64,000 bases of DNA from Toxoplasma gondii ME49 (Eukaryota > Apicomplexa > Conoidasida > Eucoccidiorida > Sarcocystidae). The stretch lies in assembly GCF_000006565.2 (NCBI RefSeq), contig NC_031473.1:2027441-2091440 (forward strand). Direction: 5' to 3'. The translations under genes and the position numbers were made by a program. Under the pieces are notes generated by a model, which worked only from the letters and a program-made list of their open reading frames with translations, was not told the origin of the DNA and did not search any database. This document shows positions 24,535 through 36,800 of the stretch, piece by piece. The stretch's first letter is position 1. The number at the start of each line of letters is the position of its first letter.

Positions 24535-27500
24535 TTACTCCTGGGTTTCAGCTGCTACAGTAGAAACGAGAATCTTTTCGTCTGTGTTAAGCGGCTCGTT
24601 GTTACTGGCACCACCGTCCCCGTTTTTCACTGCACTGCATGCGCCGCACCGTGACTCGTTCAAACCCCCCGGAAGAACCCGCAAGTAGAGGGCCTTGAAA
24701 CCGTCGTAACCGCCGAGAAAAAGAGCACCTCCAAGGGCGACCCAAATTACGCGAATCTTCAAACCACGGAAAAGTGCGGCGTAGCCTTCCCGCTGCAGAA
24801 TTGTCGAAAAGCAGTCGAAATATCCTCGATACTGCAGAACAAAACGCAGGTGACGCAAAAACACGAAGCAGCAGCCGTGAACAGCCAGAGAAGCACGGAC
24901 ATAAAACGAAACAAGAGGGAGAGAAGCGACAGAAGGATGAGAGAGAGGGCAACGACCAGAGATATGGGAGGAAAGGTATACAAGGGAGAGAGTAACAGAC
25001 CACAGAAACGACAAAGGCCATAACTTATGGGAAGACGGATGTAGAAGAGGGAGCAAAAGTCGAGAGAGAAGGTACGGAACAGCGTATTGATGACACACAA
25101 AATACATACAAGTGCAAATTGAAACAAACGGGTGAGTGTGGCGCAGCGATTCACAACTAACGCAGGAGTTGTATGTCTACCGGGTGTTCGAGGCAGAAGC
25201 GTCGAATAGCCAGGTCGGCAGGCAAAGAATTCACGCCGTCTATTACCACAAACTGTGGCCCTCGCCATGAAAGCAAGCTCCCTGATGGTTCTTTCTGAAC
25301 GTCAGGAGCATCTCTGGAACTCAACTGGAGTGACCGTGAGGACGTCAGCCGTTTATCGCATGTGGTTCCGACTCAAAAGTCACGACATTGCTGGCGCTCA
25401 CCTGGTACCGGCCCTCCTGCTGAGTCATGAGACGCGTCTTCACGACATCCAGCGGCGTTGTAGCAACAGCGGCTCCGGCGCCTGAAAAGAAAGAAAAACT
25501 CACTGATTGCATTTATGAAATGCGGTGAGCTCACATAGCCGCCATGATTCTGTTAGAGATCTACTTCGCCATACCACAGAATCCACAGAAAGCGTGAAGC
25601 TGTCGATCCACTGACCCAGACCACAGCTGATATCTCGTTTCCTGAGAGGAGTGGAGCCACAGCCACTCCACTTTGTAAAAAGTTGAAGCACTGACGAGCC
25701 TTTTACCGACAGACAGGAGAGTGAAAATACGAGTCCTGTTTCCTGCATGGTCTTTCGCAGCCACGTGTCTTCGTCTATTGTCCTAAAGAGTGCGTTTTGC
25801 GTTTCCCGGCTCGAACAACTCTCGACTCTTTAGCTGCACGCTCACTAGATTCCCGACAGCCCCGACCATCGCCCTTACCTGCAAGGAAGCCTGCGAAGCC
25901 TGACGAGAATGAAGTTAGGACAACGCTTTCGGAAACACCTGACGAATCAGAATCACGCAGTTGATACACCAGAAACGCCGTGCCATCAGTGCACTCCTAC
26001 TCTGGGGGAAGGGTGGAACACAAGTTAACCCCTCAAAACGTCGCATGAACTTGTTTTTCCACAAGCTGCAGCAAAGCGGATGTTTGTCTTCTCATCCTTT
26101 CGTCGCAATCCCATGTGAAAGAAGCAAGTCTCTTATCGACTGAGCGGGTGCGTGAGACCGAAAAGTAACCTCGTCCTTCCCTGCAGCATCCCCTAATCAT
26201 TTCACGATACGCATCTACGAGCACAGATTCATAAGCCTCCTTAAATAAATGCCCATACAGCTTCCGCATGTCTACACATGTTTCACGTGCTTCCTGACGC
26301 CCGGGCTGGCGCAGAGCACTGACGCGAGTACCTAGGTATTCTGAAAAGAACTGCAATAAAGACTGACAGACAACCCAGTTCTTTAATGTTGATGTATGGC
26401 ACCATACCACTGAAGTGCAAACGTTGAAGGAAGCGCGTATCCGCGAGAGCCGCCCCTATTTCTGAAGCAGCTACGCAGCTGAGGTTGCCCAAAGCGAAAG
26501 GGATCCCATCCTTCCTTGAAGACTTCTTTGGCCCCAAAGAACCGGCACGTACCAGGAAACGAGCAGAAATACTTTTTCAGATATTCCCAGAGGCCCATTT
26601 CCACGCCGACAAAGGGCAGGTCTCTGACAATCGTCGCGTTGAAGCCGACAAAGAAGCCCCGCCACCCATCTCGCTGCCAGATCGCGTGAATTGCTCGCGT
26701 CGTCGTCGCATGCATTCCCAGCTGCATCTGTTGCTTGAGCATCTCAAACGGGGTTCTGCAGAGACCAGAAGACACAAAAAACTCCCTTTCTCCATATCAG
26801 ATCAGACACGTGGACGTTTCCACGAAGTTCGCGCGACGGAGCTTGAAAGGCAGGCCTGTTGTCCACTGGAAAAACCGATCAGAACTTACCGATGACTACA
26901 GCGTGCCACGGCTTTGACAACAGCGGATTCTCCCCTCCATAACCGTTCACGGTCATCTCCGACATGCAACAGAGTCAATTTTAAGTGAGAGGAACAGAGT
27001 TAAAAAATATAGGGTTGAGTCAATAATAAGGGAACTGATCTCCATTGGAATGTGGACTTGCGGCTATCCAAAGCATACGCATAGACGTAGTACGATCTTC
27101 TGGATTCACATAGGTAGTGCTACTCCATAAGAAAAAAAGCGACATCCAGTTAAGTCATTTGTTTCGCTATCAAGAGCCCTCCTGCGCACGCGGCTCAATG
27201 AAGACCCAGCGTTTCAACGCTTTTCCTTTTCGCTTCTGTCTGTTCGTCTTCTCCGTCTGTCCATCTCTGGAACCGGCTTGCCCAGTCCGAAACGCTGAGC
27301 AAGAGGCGGTCGCTGCGTCTCCACCAGAAGCCCCATCCGCATTTGCGGAAAGTAAACAGCAGGTCTTCCAAATGTGTTTGGAAATAATTAGTCGATTTTA
27401 CTCCAGTAAATCATGCAGTTGAGTGCAGTAGATGTATATTGCGAAAATTATTAGTTCACTTCAGGCATTAATAAATCGTATGCCTAAATCGTATAAAAGA

Positions 27501-29378
27501 TACATTTCTTCATACTGCAATGAACGGACGGTGGTTGTATAGAAAGGACAGATGACGTACCTGACACAGCAAGAGGCGAACTCCGCGAGCGTGCTGCACA
27601 GACCGTACGTGACAGCGGGGCTGAGCTGCCGGCCAACTTCCTCTGCACAAAAGGGGGAAAAGGCTGAAACAAGCTACTTATCTTCTTTCGTGAAGAAATG
27701 CTTGGAGATACTCTCCATTCACTCCCTGTAAACTCAGGTCCTCTGGTTAAGAATTCGGCTGTTTGGCATCTGAGCATCTAGGCGTGAAACCACCTCCGCA
27801 GAAAGTGGTGTTCTTCCAGCTACGCAGGTAGGTGCAGCAGGGAAGGTTATCGATGAATGTGCAGGTGTGCAATTGCCAAGCGGAAGCGTTATAGAGTGTC
27901 GAGAGAACGATTTTAAACCTACAAGGCAACGTCCGACTCGGCAAAGACACAGAAGAGAAGCTGAAAACCGGAACGCATCAGCTAAAGCCTCGACACGCAA
28001 GCAGTGCGCGGCAACCCAGTGACAGACGGCAGGCAGCCGCGTGCATCTGAGTCTTGTTGAGGTGCATGCAAAAACGAAAAACAAGACGCGTCCGGCAACG
28101 CACGAAGAGGTGGACTACTGTCTTAGATCATGCAAGCGTGCTACAATAACACAGTCGGTACCATGCCGAAGCAATGCCGTTGACGGTGATCTCGTGGCTA
28201 AAAAATATTCAGACCGTTTCACTGGCAAAGCTTTCTTCGTCCTTCTTCATCCTCGCCTTAAAATGCCGGTCTAGGTCCTGGACGTATGTCTCCACAGCTC
28301 CCTGCCTCTGGAGAAGTATGAATGCATCTTTCCGCTCCAGCCCGTGGTGCCTAAAAGATGCGGATCAGGAAATCCTTCCTGGCAGTCTGCTTCCCCTGAA
28401 GTGTATGAACCGCACTACCCCGCGTGCCCTCTCCTGTTCAAAATCCCGTAAAGTCAATTGATCGTCGGTCTCAGGCTTAACGAGTCCTTTCTTTGCAGTC
28501 TGTACCGTCACATTGAGGACCCCTGCTCCTCCGCGGTGTCGCATCACGCAACATGTACGTTTCCAGAGCCCTCTATTCCCCACGGACGGTCACTCTGAAC
28601 TCGGACGTCCACATGCAAACGTCAGACCAGTTGTGTTCACACATGCGTCCGTGTCCGTTGCCGCACTGCCGATACAATCACTTACGCTGAGCTAGAAGTT
28701 GCTTCGATCCTTCATAAGTAACGAAGAAGAGCGCGGAAGACGGAAACGCCCCCGCCGCAAGGGCGCCGAAGCCTGGGTAGTAGCGTCGCGCGATAGTACC
28801 CAGAAATCCGAATCGCTCCTGGCCTCCAGGCATCCCGCGATTCGCGTTTCCTACCTGCGTCACCCCATCCAGAGCTGTACGTACTCCCGATGGACTAGGC
28901 GCTGGGAGTGACGCGCGCGACACGGCAGCCACAGGCGCTCCCGCAGAACCGAAACTCCCCTTGTTCTTGCCTGATGGAATTCGCGGACTTAGCGCAGAAG
29001 CTCCTGAATCGACGCGAGAAACGGAAGAGCAAGCAGACGGCCCCGACCTCTCACGTGCCTCCATACTCACCGCGCCCGCCGATTTACCTGATGATCCCAC
29101 TCCCGAAGAAGGTGAAGAAACCGAATATGTTGATGTGTGACGATAATCGCTCGTGTGCTGACGACTTGTCTTCGCCTCCGGAACTGGAGAGCGTTCTGCG
29201 TGAATCTGAGGTGCTTGCACCGAGGGAGCGGCTGCATGAGGCTGAGAGGACGGAGGGGCGGGAGGTTGCCTCCGGCAAGATGTCGTCTCAGCCTGTTTCC
29301 GGGTCTTGAACACGTCCAGTGGAAAAAGGACTGCATCCACAAAAAGCCCTGTGCACCCACCAGCCAAGAGATTGGCCC
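24535..29378 (-). CDS. Mitochondrial carrier, S-adenosylmethionine-carrier-like
   Basis: Six exons (29378-28686, 27642-27561, 26755-26553, 25938-25879, 25481-25402, 24831-24535) join in phase and carry all three repeats of a mitochondrial carrier. The three signature motifs are PLDVFKTRKQ, TPFEMLKQQMQ and TTPLDVVKTRLM. The second (FEMLKQ) and the third resemble S-adenosylmethionine carriers (E-x-x-KQ and TTPLD-x-x-KTR). The first repeat also shows the AGAFPSSALFFVTYE pattern typical of that subfamily. The product would be an inner-membrane exchanger importing S-adenosylmethionine; the substrate is inferred, and a plastid location is also possible. Between the first signature and the ARRYYPGFG segment there is a Ser/Pro-rich matrix-loop insert of about 160 residues, where relatives have under 25. 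The frame enters 29378 needing one base, so an upstream exon exists. The stop is at 24535. Confidence 0.85.
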
Positions 29379-29541
29379 CTGAAGAAAGAAAAGCAGGACA
29401 CAGCGCATCCGCAACTCGCAGATTGCTTGCAAGAAAAACCTTCCTCTCTGCGCACCGTGCTGATTGTCAGCAGACGATTGTGACCTTGAATCTCATGGCG
29501 TGGCTTCTGGGTCGACTCTAGGTTCTTACTAACCGTCATAC

Positions 29542-30235
29542 CTCTTCTTCGTTCAAAGATATAAAGTTTTTTATGAGTTCCTCCATCTCTTCCCGTCCAG
29601 CAACTGCAAAGTGTGTAAGACGCGAGTGTGTGAGGTCCGACGCGAAATGTGATCGCGTGCGAAGCTGACGCACCCTCGAAAGCAAACACGAGGACTCGGC
29701 GCCTGACGTCTCCGCCGGCCCAAGCAGAGTCCGGGGCAGGCGTCGGTGTCGCAAACAAGGCTCTAACAGGCTGATGACAAATGAAACGGCTTGACACAGC
29801 ATACGAGTCGAAGGCACAGGGCGCCAATCCCTGAAGAGACCACACGCCGCATAGCTTTCTTGGAGTCGATCGGCGCTGCGAAACAGGAACGTACGCAGAC
29901 GTTCTCTTAACGAGGAAATAGATCCTTCGGCGTCCGTACACACGAGTTCGGTTTGAATGGGGAAGCCAGAGGAAACGAACTTCGTTTTTCTGACTCTCGA
30001 ATCCCTCTGTCCGGAGAGAGGGTTCTATCAGCCCATGACAAAGTCATGCAGCAACCATTTCCATCAGCTCGAGTTCATATTCTTCATGTGAAAAAGACTT
30101 TGATTCATTTGCTTGATAAAAAAACGGCCACGGGCTATCCAGCTGACATCTTCGTCCTCGGCAGTTTCAGGTCCTTATAAATTCCCCTTTACCGCCCGTG
30201 ACTGACTTACAGAACTCTGAACCTGCCTCCGCCAT
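29542..30235 (-). CDS. Probable N-terminal exons of the carrier gene
   Basis: An ATG at 30235 in good context (A at -3, G at +4) opens a short frame, MAEAGSEF, ending at a strong donor TCT|GTAAGT (30211). A second stretch ends at the donor GAG|GTATGA (29542) after an acidic MEELIKNFISLNEEE segment, with a good acceptor ending TTTGCAG about 60 bases upstream of it. These are the only good splice sites upstream of the carrier body and would give a short N-terminal leader. The phases do not close, because the second exon ends in phase 0 while 29378 needs phase 1. The model is therefore incomplete or an exon is missed. Confidence 0.35.
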
Positions 30236-33200
30236 TCTCGCGTCAGCTCTGTACATACACTTGGCAAGCGGCCTGCGCAGTGAAGAGGTGGCGAACCTCA
30301 CGAACACTCGGTCTAGACCGCAAGTCTTCTCCGCCGAAGAAACTGAACCTCTGTCTGCGATACGTTTTCCGTGAGACTGCGACAAGAACCAGGAGAGTGA
30401 AAATTTAAGAAAAGGCGATCCGAGACTGGTTTCCGACGGTCGAAATGCCGTATCCCAGTTGGGGGCAAAACGCGCGGGACCCCTGGACAGCAGTCGCGGA
30501 AAATGAAGTCACCGTTGACGACTTGTCATCTCTCTCTGTTAATTCGAGCGGTGGAAGTCACCTACATATTACGCATACAACATAATGGGTGGGGAGGAAC
30601 CTTAAAGTCGTAGGCGGTTGAAATCCGAAACACTGCTAGCGGCAGTAAACAGTCAAAAGCTGTGCTCGCTCAGTCCCCCGTCCCCGCAGGCAGTCACCAG
30701 CCGGCTGCTGTGTTTTGTAGTCGGCGGAAAGCGGAGAAAAGCGACCGAGACAGGGTGAATGGAGAGAAGCGCGAGACAGACGAAAAGTGGAAGAGCGAGG
30801 AAAACTGAAGACAGGCAGCCTTGAGAGAAGAACGGAGCCAGTAGGGCGAAGGGAAACAAGCCGGCGGAAGGGCAGCGAGGAGAGAGTCGAGAAAAACGTA
30901 GGAGTGGGAAAGGGCACCAGGAGAAGTGCGTTAATCTCGATGAAAGAACACAGCATGGAGAGTATGGCGGACAGTTCTCCAGGTGCCATGAACATAAAAC
31001 CGCAACCTACGGGCGAAGCGCCAACGGAGGATTCGACTCCCGTAGCGCCCTGAAGGATGTGACGCCGATTCTACAGGATATTTTTCAGAACAGAATGCCA
31101 GGGAACGCATTCAAAGCAGAACGGACTACTCGAACCAGTCACCGCGTCCCCCGATTAGCCAAAGAAAAATAACAGAAAGGAGTTTCGAGGGCGTACCACA
31201 TCCGGTTGGTGCGCTGCGAGAAGCTGACGCGAGTTCCCATTTAGAAAGTAGAGCTCACTCTCAAGACCGAACCGTGACAAAAGGCGAGGACCACTCGTTT
31301 CAGGCCGTACCTCGCGTACCGTGATTCAGGGAAGTTGACAGCCTGGCCCACATGGCAAGACATTTTTCTCCACTTTGCATGCGGTAGCAATCGAGAAATC
31401 GAGATGCACGACGCCGTACCGAAGACTCGACTCGACGGCAGACCATGCAGAAAACACGTTTTTCAGCATAAGTGCTTGCAGAAGAGAAGTACGGATGGAG
31501 ACGTGGGAGCGCAAAAAAGATACATCTTTCTGTTGCAGCTTCGCCGTTCGGGTATGGACAAACAGGTTGTCACGAGTGTCGGACGACCTCCCAGTCCGAC
31601 TGCTGTGACTGTGAGGAAAAGAACCCTTAACAGAAAATGCCAGCGGCTGTAATCAATTCAAAATTGCAGTTTAGTACAATTCATGTGTCTTTCTGTTTCA
31701 TTTGTCACAAATTAGAGTGCTGAGTGAGTGGCCGTCTTCGGGCTGTATTTTTCTGATGTAATGAAGCTTTGCACGCATCTACTTGAAAAGACGCCGCATG
31801 TGCTACGTTTTTCCTGTTCAGGTGTGTGCCTGCAATGGTCTGCTGCGTGTTTTTATAGTTGCCACATACAACCTGAATGGGATATTAACTACTATCTTTT
31901 ACCTAACTACCGGAATGGTTATCTGATCATGTAAAAACCAACATCGTTTATGACTACAGGTTCCTGTCGAACATGAACACCGGAGGGATATCGAAATCAA
32001 ACACTTTCAACTGTCGCATGCGGTCCAGGGGGGTGATAGTCCTGTTTCTTTGCTTTGAAGCATGGTAACCTTCTGGGTAACGCGAAGCCGGTTTAACGGC
32101 ACAGTGCTTTACTAAACTGCTCTAGCCATTAGAGAAGGGAGAGCTCTTATGAGCCAGCTCTTTTGAGAAGGGAGAGTTGTCTTACCCCTCTGCACGATCC
32201 CTTCACATGGCGGAGTTTCGTCTCAATTTGATTCTGTTTGGTGTATGGTGTCGAAGGCGGAGCAGAAGGATCGAGGGAATAGTTGCTACCGGTATGCCGA
32301 CTCACTAGCCCTTCAGTGACTACGAATACGCACGTGGTGTACAGCTGTGTTTCCAAGGGGCTCTGGCGTTATGGTTTTCTCACGTTTGCCGACTGAACCC
32401 AGATATAGTTAGGCCTCAGATTTCTGTGGCCGGGTTTATGGGGCTATGTGGTCGGCAATAGGAAAACAGAAGGGGAACAGCATCATGCACGTACAGAATT
32501 CTGCTGTTTCTGCAAACAGGCGATATCTTTTGAAAAGTGAATCCGGAGTGTGTTGCTGCTTGAGGCGGGGGTCGCTTTTCTGTAGGCTGACGGCAACGCA
32601 GATCCATGGCAATTCCCGCCGTTTCACCTGTTCGTTTGTCTCCCGAAAACGTAACGATTATTGCACACGCGGGTTTCACCCCGTGTTATTTTGTCACTTG
32701 GTAAACTGGAGGCGAGTCCCTTGCCGGCAAGCCTTCTGGAATCATAGAGTTTTTCAACCCTGATGCAGAGCCATTTATATATATATATATATGTAATGCG
32801 CGTAGTATTAGTGGAATTTCTTTGTTATGCGACCCCCTTCGATGCGGGGTTTTGCCTCTCGGGGACTTCACCCGAAATCTAGATCCGCTAACACAGCTTC
32901 CCTTCTGTTTGCGTGTCACAAGGGCAAACCCAAAAATATTGGTCGAGACTCGGTGCGGGCCCCTCCACAAGTTTTATCAACGACACAAGCTCAGCCGCCA
33001 CGTTCACGCTGTCAGGATGTTAAGGAAAGCCGTTGCCGGGCTACTGCGGAATTGAGTCTTTCAGACAGTGACATCCACCACTACGGTGTTCCAAGGAGCC
33101 GTCGCATGCGGCGTGACTTCGCATCCAACAGCCAGGTGACGCACATATGCTAGAACGATTGTCACCTAAGAAGTCAGGGAAACTCTGAACAAAAGAGCCA

Positions 33201-33869
33201 CAAACCACGGTGATCATCTTAAACAAACATATGCTCCAAAGAACGTGTAATGCGTTGCCAAGAGGACCGCATTCGTTGGCGGTTGCCAACGAGATAAAAT
33301 GTTTCTGTATTCTACAGCGACTGGGTCTCCTGAAAAGCTCTGGCAATCGGGAACGATGTAGCACAATTCTGTACAGGTTGTCGTAGACCCGTGGCTTTTG
33401 TCTCCAACTCCCGGAAAGGTGATATCCCTCGATTTTCCCTCGTGTTTGGAGCTCCTTTACAACTGCCAAAAAAATGTCATTCACGCGTCCGCGTCCGTGC
33501 CAGCTGCGCGCGAACGAAATTTCGCAAAAACTAAAAATCCGGACGTTCCCCATGGGTCCATCTCCCATCATGGGAACGTGTTTGAAAAAGTGTCTTGAGG
33601 CGCTGCAGCTGCGCTTCTCAGAAAGTCACATCTTTCTTCGACTCGGGGGCAAGACTTCCAAGATGTGGCCGCCGTACTTGTTGTCCAAAAAATTTTCGCA
33701 TGGCATGGCTGAATAACGTTGTTGTGCCTCCCTGTGCGCCGTGCGCCACAACAGCGCAGGTAGCGCGTAGCTCAATTATGTTTCCCTGTGTGGCAGTTGG
33801 TTTTTCCTGTTTTCACAAGGCGTTTGCCATCTCTCAAGTCCACCTTATTACTGGTGGCCCGCGATTAAT
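30236..33869. other. Intergenic spacer, no supported gene
   Basis: This is the upstream region of the carrier and downstream region of the armadillo-like gene. It contains a purine-rich stretch at about 30720-30930 and a (TA)n run at 32775-32792. Open frames at 30636-30995 (minus, 119 codons) and 33041-33571 (minus, 176 codons) have no recognisable domain and are probably untranslated or chance. Confidence 0.45.
32775..32792. repeat. (TA)n microsatellite
   Basis: A TA dinucleotide run of about 18 bases in intergenic DNA. Confidence 0.85.
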
Positions 33870-36800
33870 CTACCTCAGTGGCCTGGCTTGCTCAGCACTG
33901 TCTTCAGCGGGATCTGGAGAAGCACAAGACAACTCAGGAGAGCTTAACTCCCCGGTGGTTTCCGCTTCACTGACTGGGGTAATGCGCACCGCAGGCGCTA
34001 CGGTCGAAGCACTTGCAACTTCTTTCTTCGTCATTTGTCCCGCGTCCGCCAAGGCCGGAAGCTGTTCTATAGAGATTATGGGAGTGGGGGAGTCCTTCAC
34101 CTCTGTCCCGCTTGGCAACTGTGGCGTTCGCGCAGGATCTGCCTCCTCGCCAGGAGTTAGCATTCCCAATGCTCCTTCAGGACTTTCTGCGCTGCCTTCC
34201 GAGATCGGCGGAGAACGGAGCTCTGGAGTAAACTTCTCAGCTGATCCGTCGTCGCTTTCTGGTGTCATCGACCGCGTGCGCAGCTGCAGAAGTGGGAGAG
34301 GCGCCATTTCGTCCAAATCTTGTGGCTGGCAACTCCGTCCTTCGGTTGTAGTTGTCACTGGAGCTGCCGCCTGTTCAGTATTGTCGCCTGTTTCGACCGG
34401 AAAAGGCGTCTGCGACTGTGGTTGTTCGAGCTTCTGCGTCGCCTCCGGTTCATGGCCACATGCGTTGTCCTCGAGTGCGGCATCTTGCGGCGTCTCTGTG
34501 GCCTGTTCTGTCTCCCTGGATGCGGCCAGCCTCTCCCCATCAGACTCCTCTTCGTCTGCTTCATGAATGGGTTCCTGGCAGATCGCCGCCATCTCTGTGG
34601 CGGAGAGGGGTACGGGCTGCAGAAGGCGTCGAAGTCCCTCGGCAAACTGCAGAACATTCGCGTGTTTCTCATTAGGTGATCCCGCACCGTTGTCGCTCCC
34701 ACAGGCAGCAGCCGAAGCCCCCGAAGCCACGTCTGCATTCGAGTGCCCCCCATAGACCTCAACAACCTTATCTGCGAACTCAAGGCCTTTTGCATTCCTG
34801 GAAACGGCAAAACAACACAGCGTGGTGCATGTGCGGTCGCAATGTCTAAAACACAGCATCGAACCAGTGAGCCGTCGCGGGCAAAGTATTTCTTGAACCT
34901 GTCTGGTAAAACATCTCCACCTGCGACTCTCGCGCAGGCGTTTACAACCGGGACCTGGTCTGTCCGAGCAAGCGATGTAAGTTAGGTCTACGTTTCTCAG
35001 GATTGTCACGCATGTTTGTCCTGCAGGCTCTCAGCAGTCGGCGCTTACCGTAGATCCCCGCAGGCCTCCGGACAGTATGAGCATGCCAGGCCGACTGTAT
35101 ATAGTCCTTGATAAACGACGTCCGGGACTCGGATCATGCAGTCCGTGTTCAGCCACGAAAGGCACTTCGTCCACACCTAAAGTTCGGGATAAGAGAGTGG
35201 CGTAGACAAAGAAGCTGATGCTCGCGAACGTTCGAATTTTGGCCGCCCTGCACAACAACACTGTCTACACGTGACGGTGCCGATCGAGATCCACCATGCT
35301 GGCTGTGGCACTGTCTCAAACGAGATTGGTCTGTAAGCCTTTTGGGGGGCCCATCGACACACTTTCTTACCTCGGGAAGTTCAGACAACACTGCCGCATG
35401 GGCGGGCTGCGCGCGCTGGTAGTTGGCGAGAACGGCGAAGCCGTTTTCAAGCACAAGAGGTTCTTCATGATGCATTTCCATTTTCTTTAGAGTCCACCGG
35501 AACAGCTGTCGACGGCGCACGAAGTCCTCACACAGTTCAGCGTTGTCAAGAGGAAGGAACCGCAGAGCACCAAACACCCAGCAGACGTAGGTTGCCGAAC
35601 AAAAAACATCCAGGTCTGATGCCACACTGTCGATTGCAGGCTCCGCCGCACCAACGTCGATCCACTTCTGGACGGAAGAAAACATAAGGACAACTGGAAA
35701 AGAGGTTTGGTCAGCGTTGGATCCTGGCGCAGTCCAGTGGAAAAAGAAAGTAGACCCGGAAAACGTTCTGTGGAAGTCCAGGCAGGCGAATGCTGATGTA
35801 GACGGATGGACGAACCGGAGGGTTGAATCTTCTACTATCCGGGCCCTTTGAACGGAGTAGATCTAAAAACCCGATTTGTCGGAGTGTACACTGCCGCACG
35901 AAATAAGGGCGAAGTCGAGTCTACTCCCATGAGCACTACTCAGACGACTACGACAGTCCATCTTCATTCGTCCCGCCAGAAACCGCTGATTGAAGGCTTT
36001 GCCCTAGCCCATCAGAGACGGACTAACACGGTTGCTCATCGTATAGTGAATATATTCCTAGGAACGCAGAACGTATTTCTTCATCAGGCTTGACGCAAAT
36101 TGTGAAATACTCATACGCGTACCTGTGCATATTCGTCGCCGTCCAAGCTGGTAGCAAAGATTAAGCGCCAGACGAGAGTGACCAGTTCAACCGCAAGAAG
36201 TTGGTCGTCGTCAGCTTGCAGGCTGGCTACCGTAGTGGAGGTGACAGCGCCCTCGCTATCTTTCGGGTCACCTGCGATTTGCTTCCATTCTCCTCTAGTC
36301 ACCTGCGTGTCGTTCGCGGTTGCCACACTCTTCTCAGATGCCATATTCGCATCTTTGTTTCCCACAGACGATCCGTTGTCTCTCGGGTCGCTTCCGTCCG
36401 ACGCCGCGCCTTTCTCTTCACTGCCCTCTTGTGGTGCGTTCGGTGTCGCGAGCTCTCGTTTCTGGCAGCGTTCATAGTATTTCTTCAAGAGAAGCGTGAT
36501 GTCCTCTAGGCCCTGAGTAGCAAACGTATGCAGTGGGGTACCGCGACAAACGGACTGCAGCTGTGGCACCGGTCCGCGTGCACAGATGCAGAAAATAAAG
36601 ATGCGGTGGTACGCTTCTAGTGGCTCTCCAGCCTCGTGTAAAGAGTCACGCGAGGCGGGGCTGGGAAATAAACACGGGTCTAAGAGCCCGTCACCGTTGC
36701 AGGCGACTGGAGGCCACAATCACATAGGTCACTCAAGATTGGTTTCCGGCGGACGGAAACAAATAAATGGTCATCAGCTCTCATTCATGCACCACCAACG

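Noticed and set aside
26895..26965. Candidate exon with a perfect GTAAGTTC donor
   Set aside because: Its phase does not fit the carrier: the exon at 27642-27561 joins directly to 26755 with matching phase and gives the expected helix. It is treated as a decoy splice site.
29480..29510. Four-base microexon that would repair the phase of the carrier N terminus
   Set aside because: Too short to be supported without transcript data; kept only as an idea under the phase finding.
30636..31053. Frames on both strands in a purine-rich stretch upstream of the carrier
   Set aside because: Low-complexity Arg/Glu/Lys or Ser/Leu/Phe composition arises from the purine bias; no domain and no splice support.
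33041..33571. 176-codon minus frame downstream of the armadillo-like gene
   Set aside because: No recognisable domain, no splice context; most likely 3' untranslated sequence.
33595..34566. 323-codon frame on the plus strand
   Set aside because: Antisense to the last exon of the armadillo-like gene, whose minus-strand frame is supported by splice phase. The plus frame is a Ser/Cys-rich shadow.
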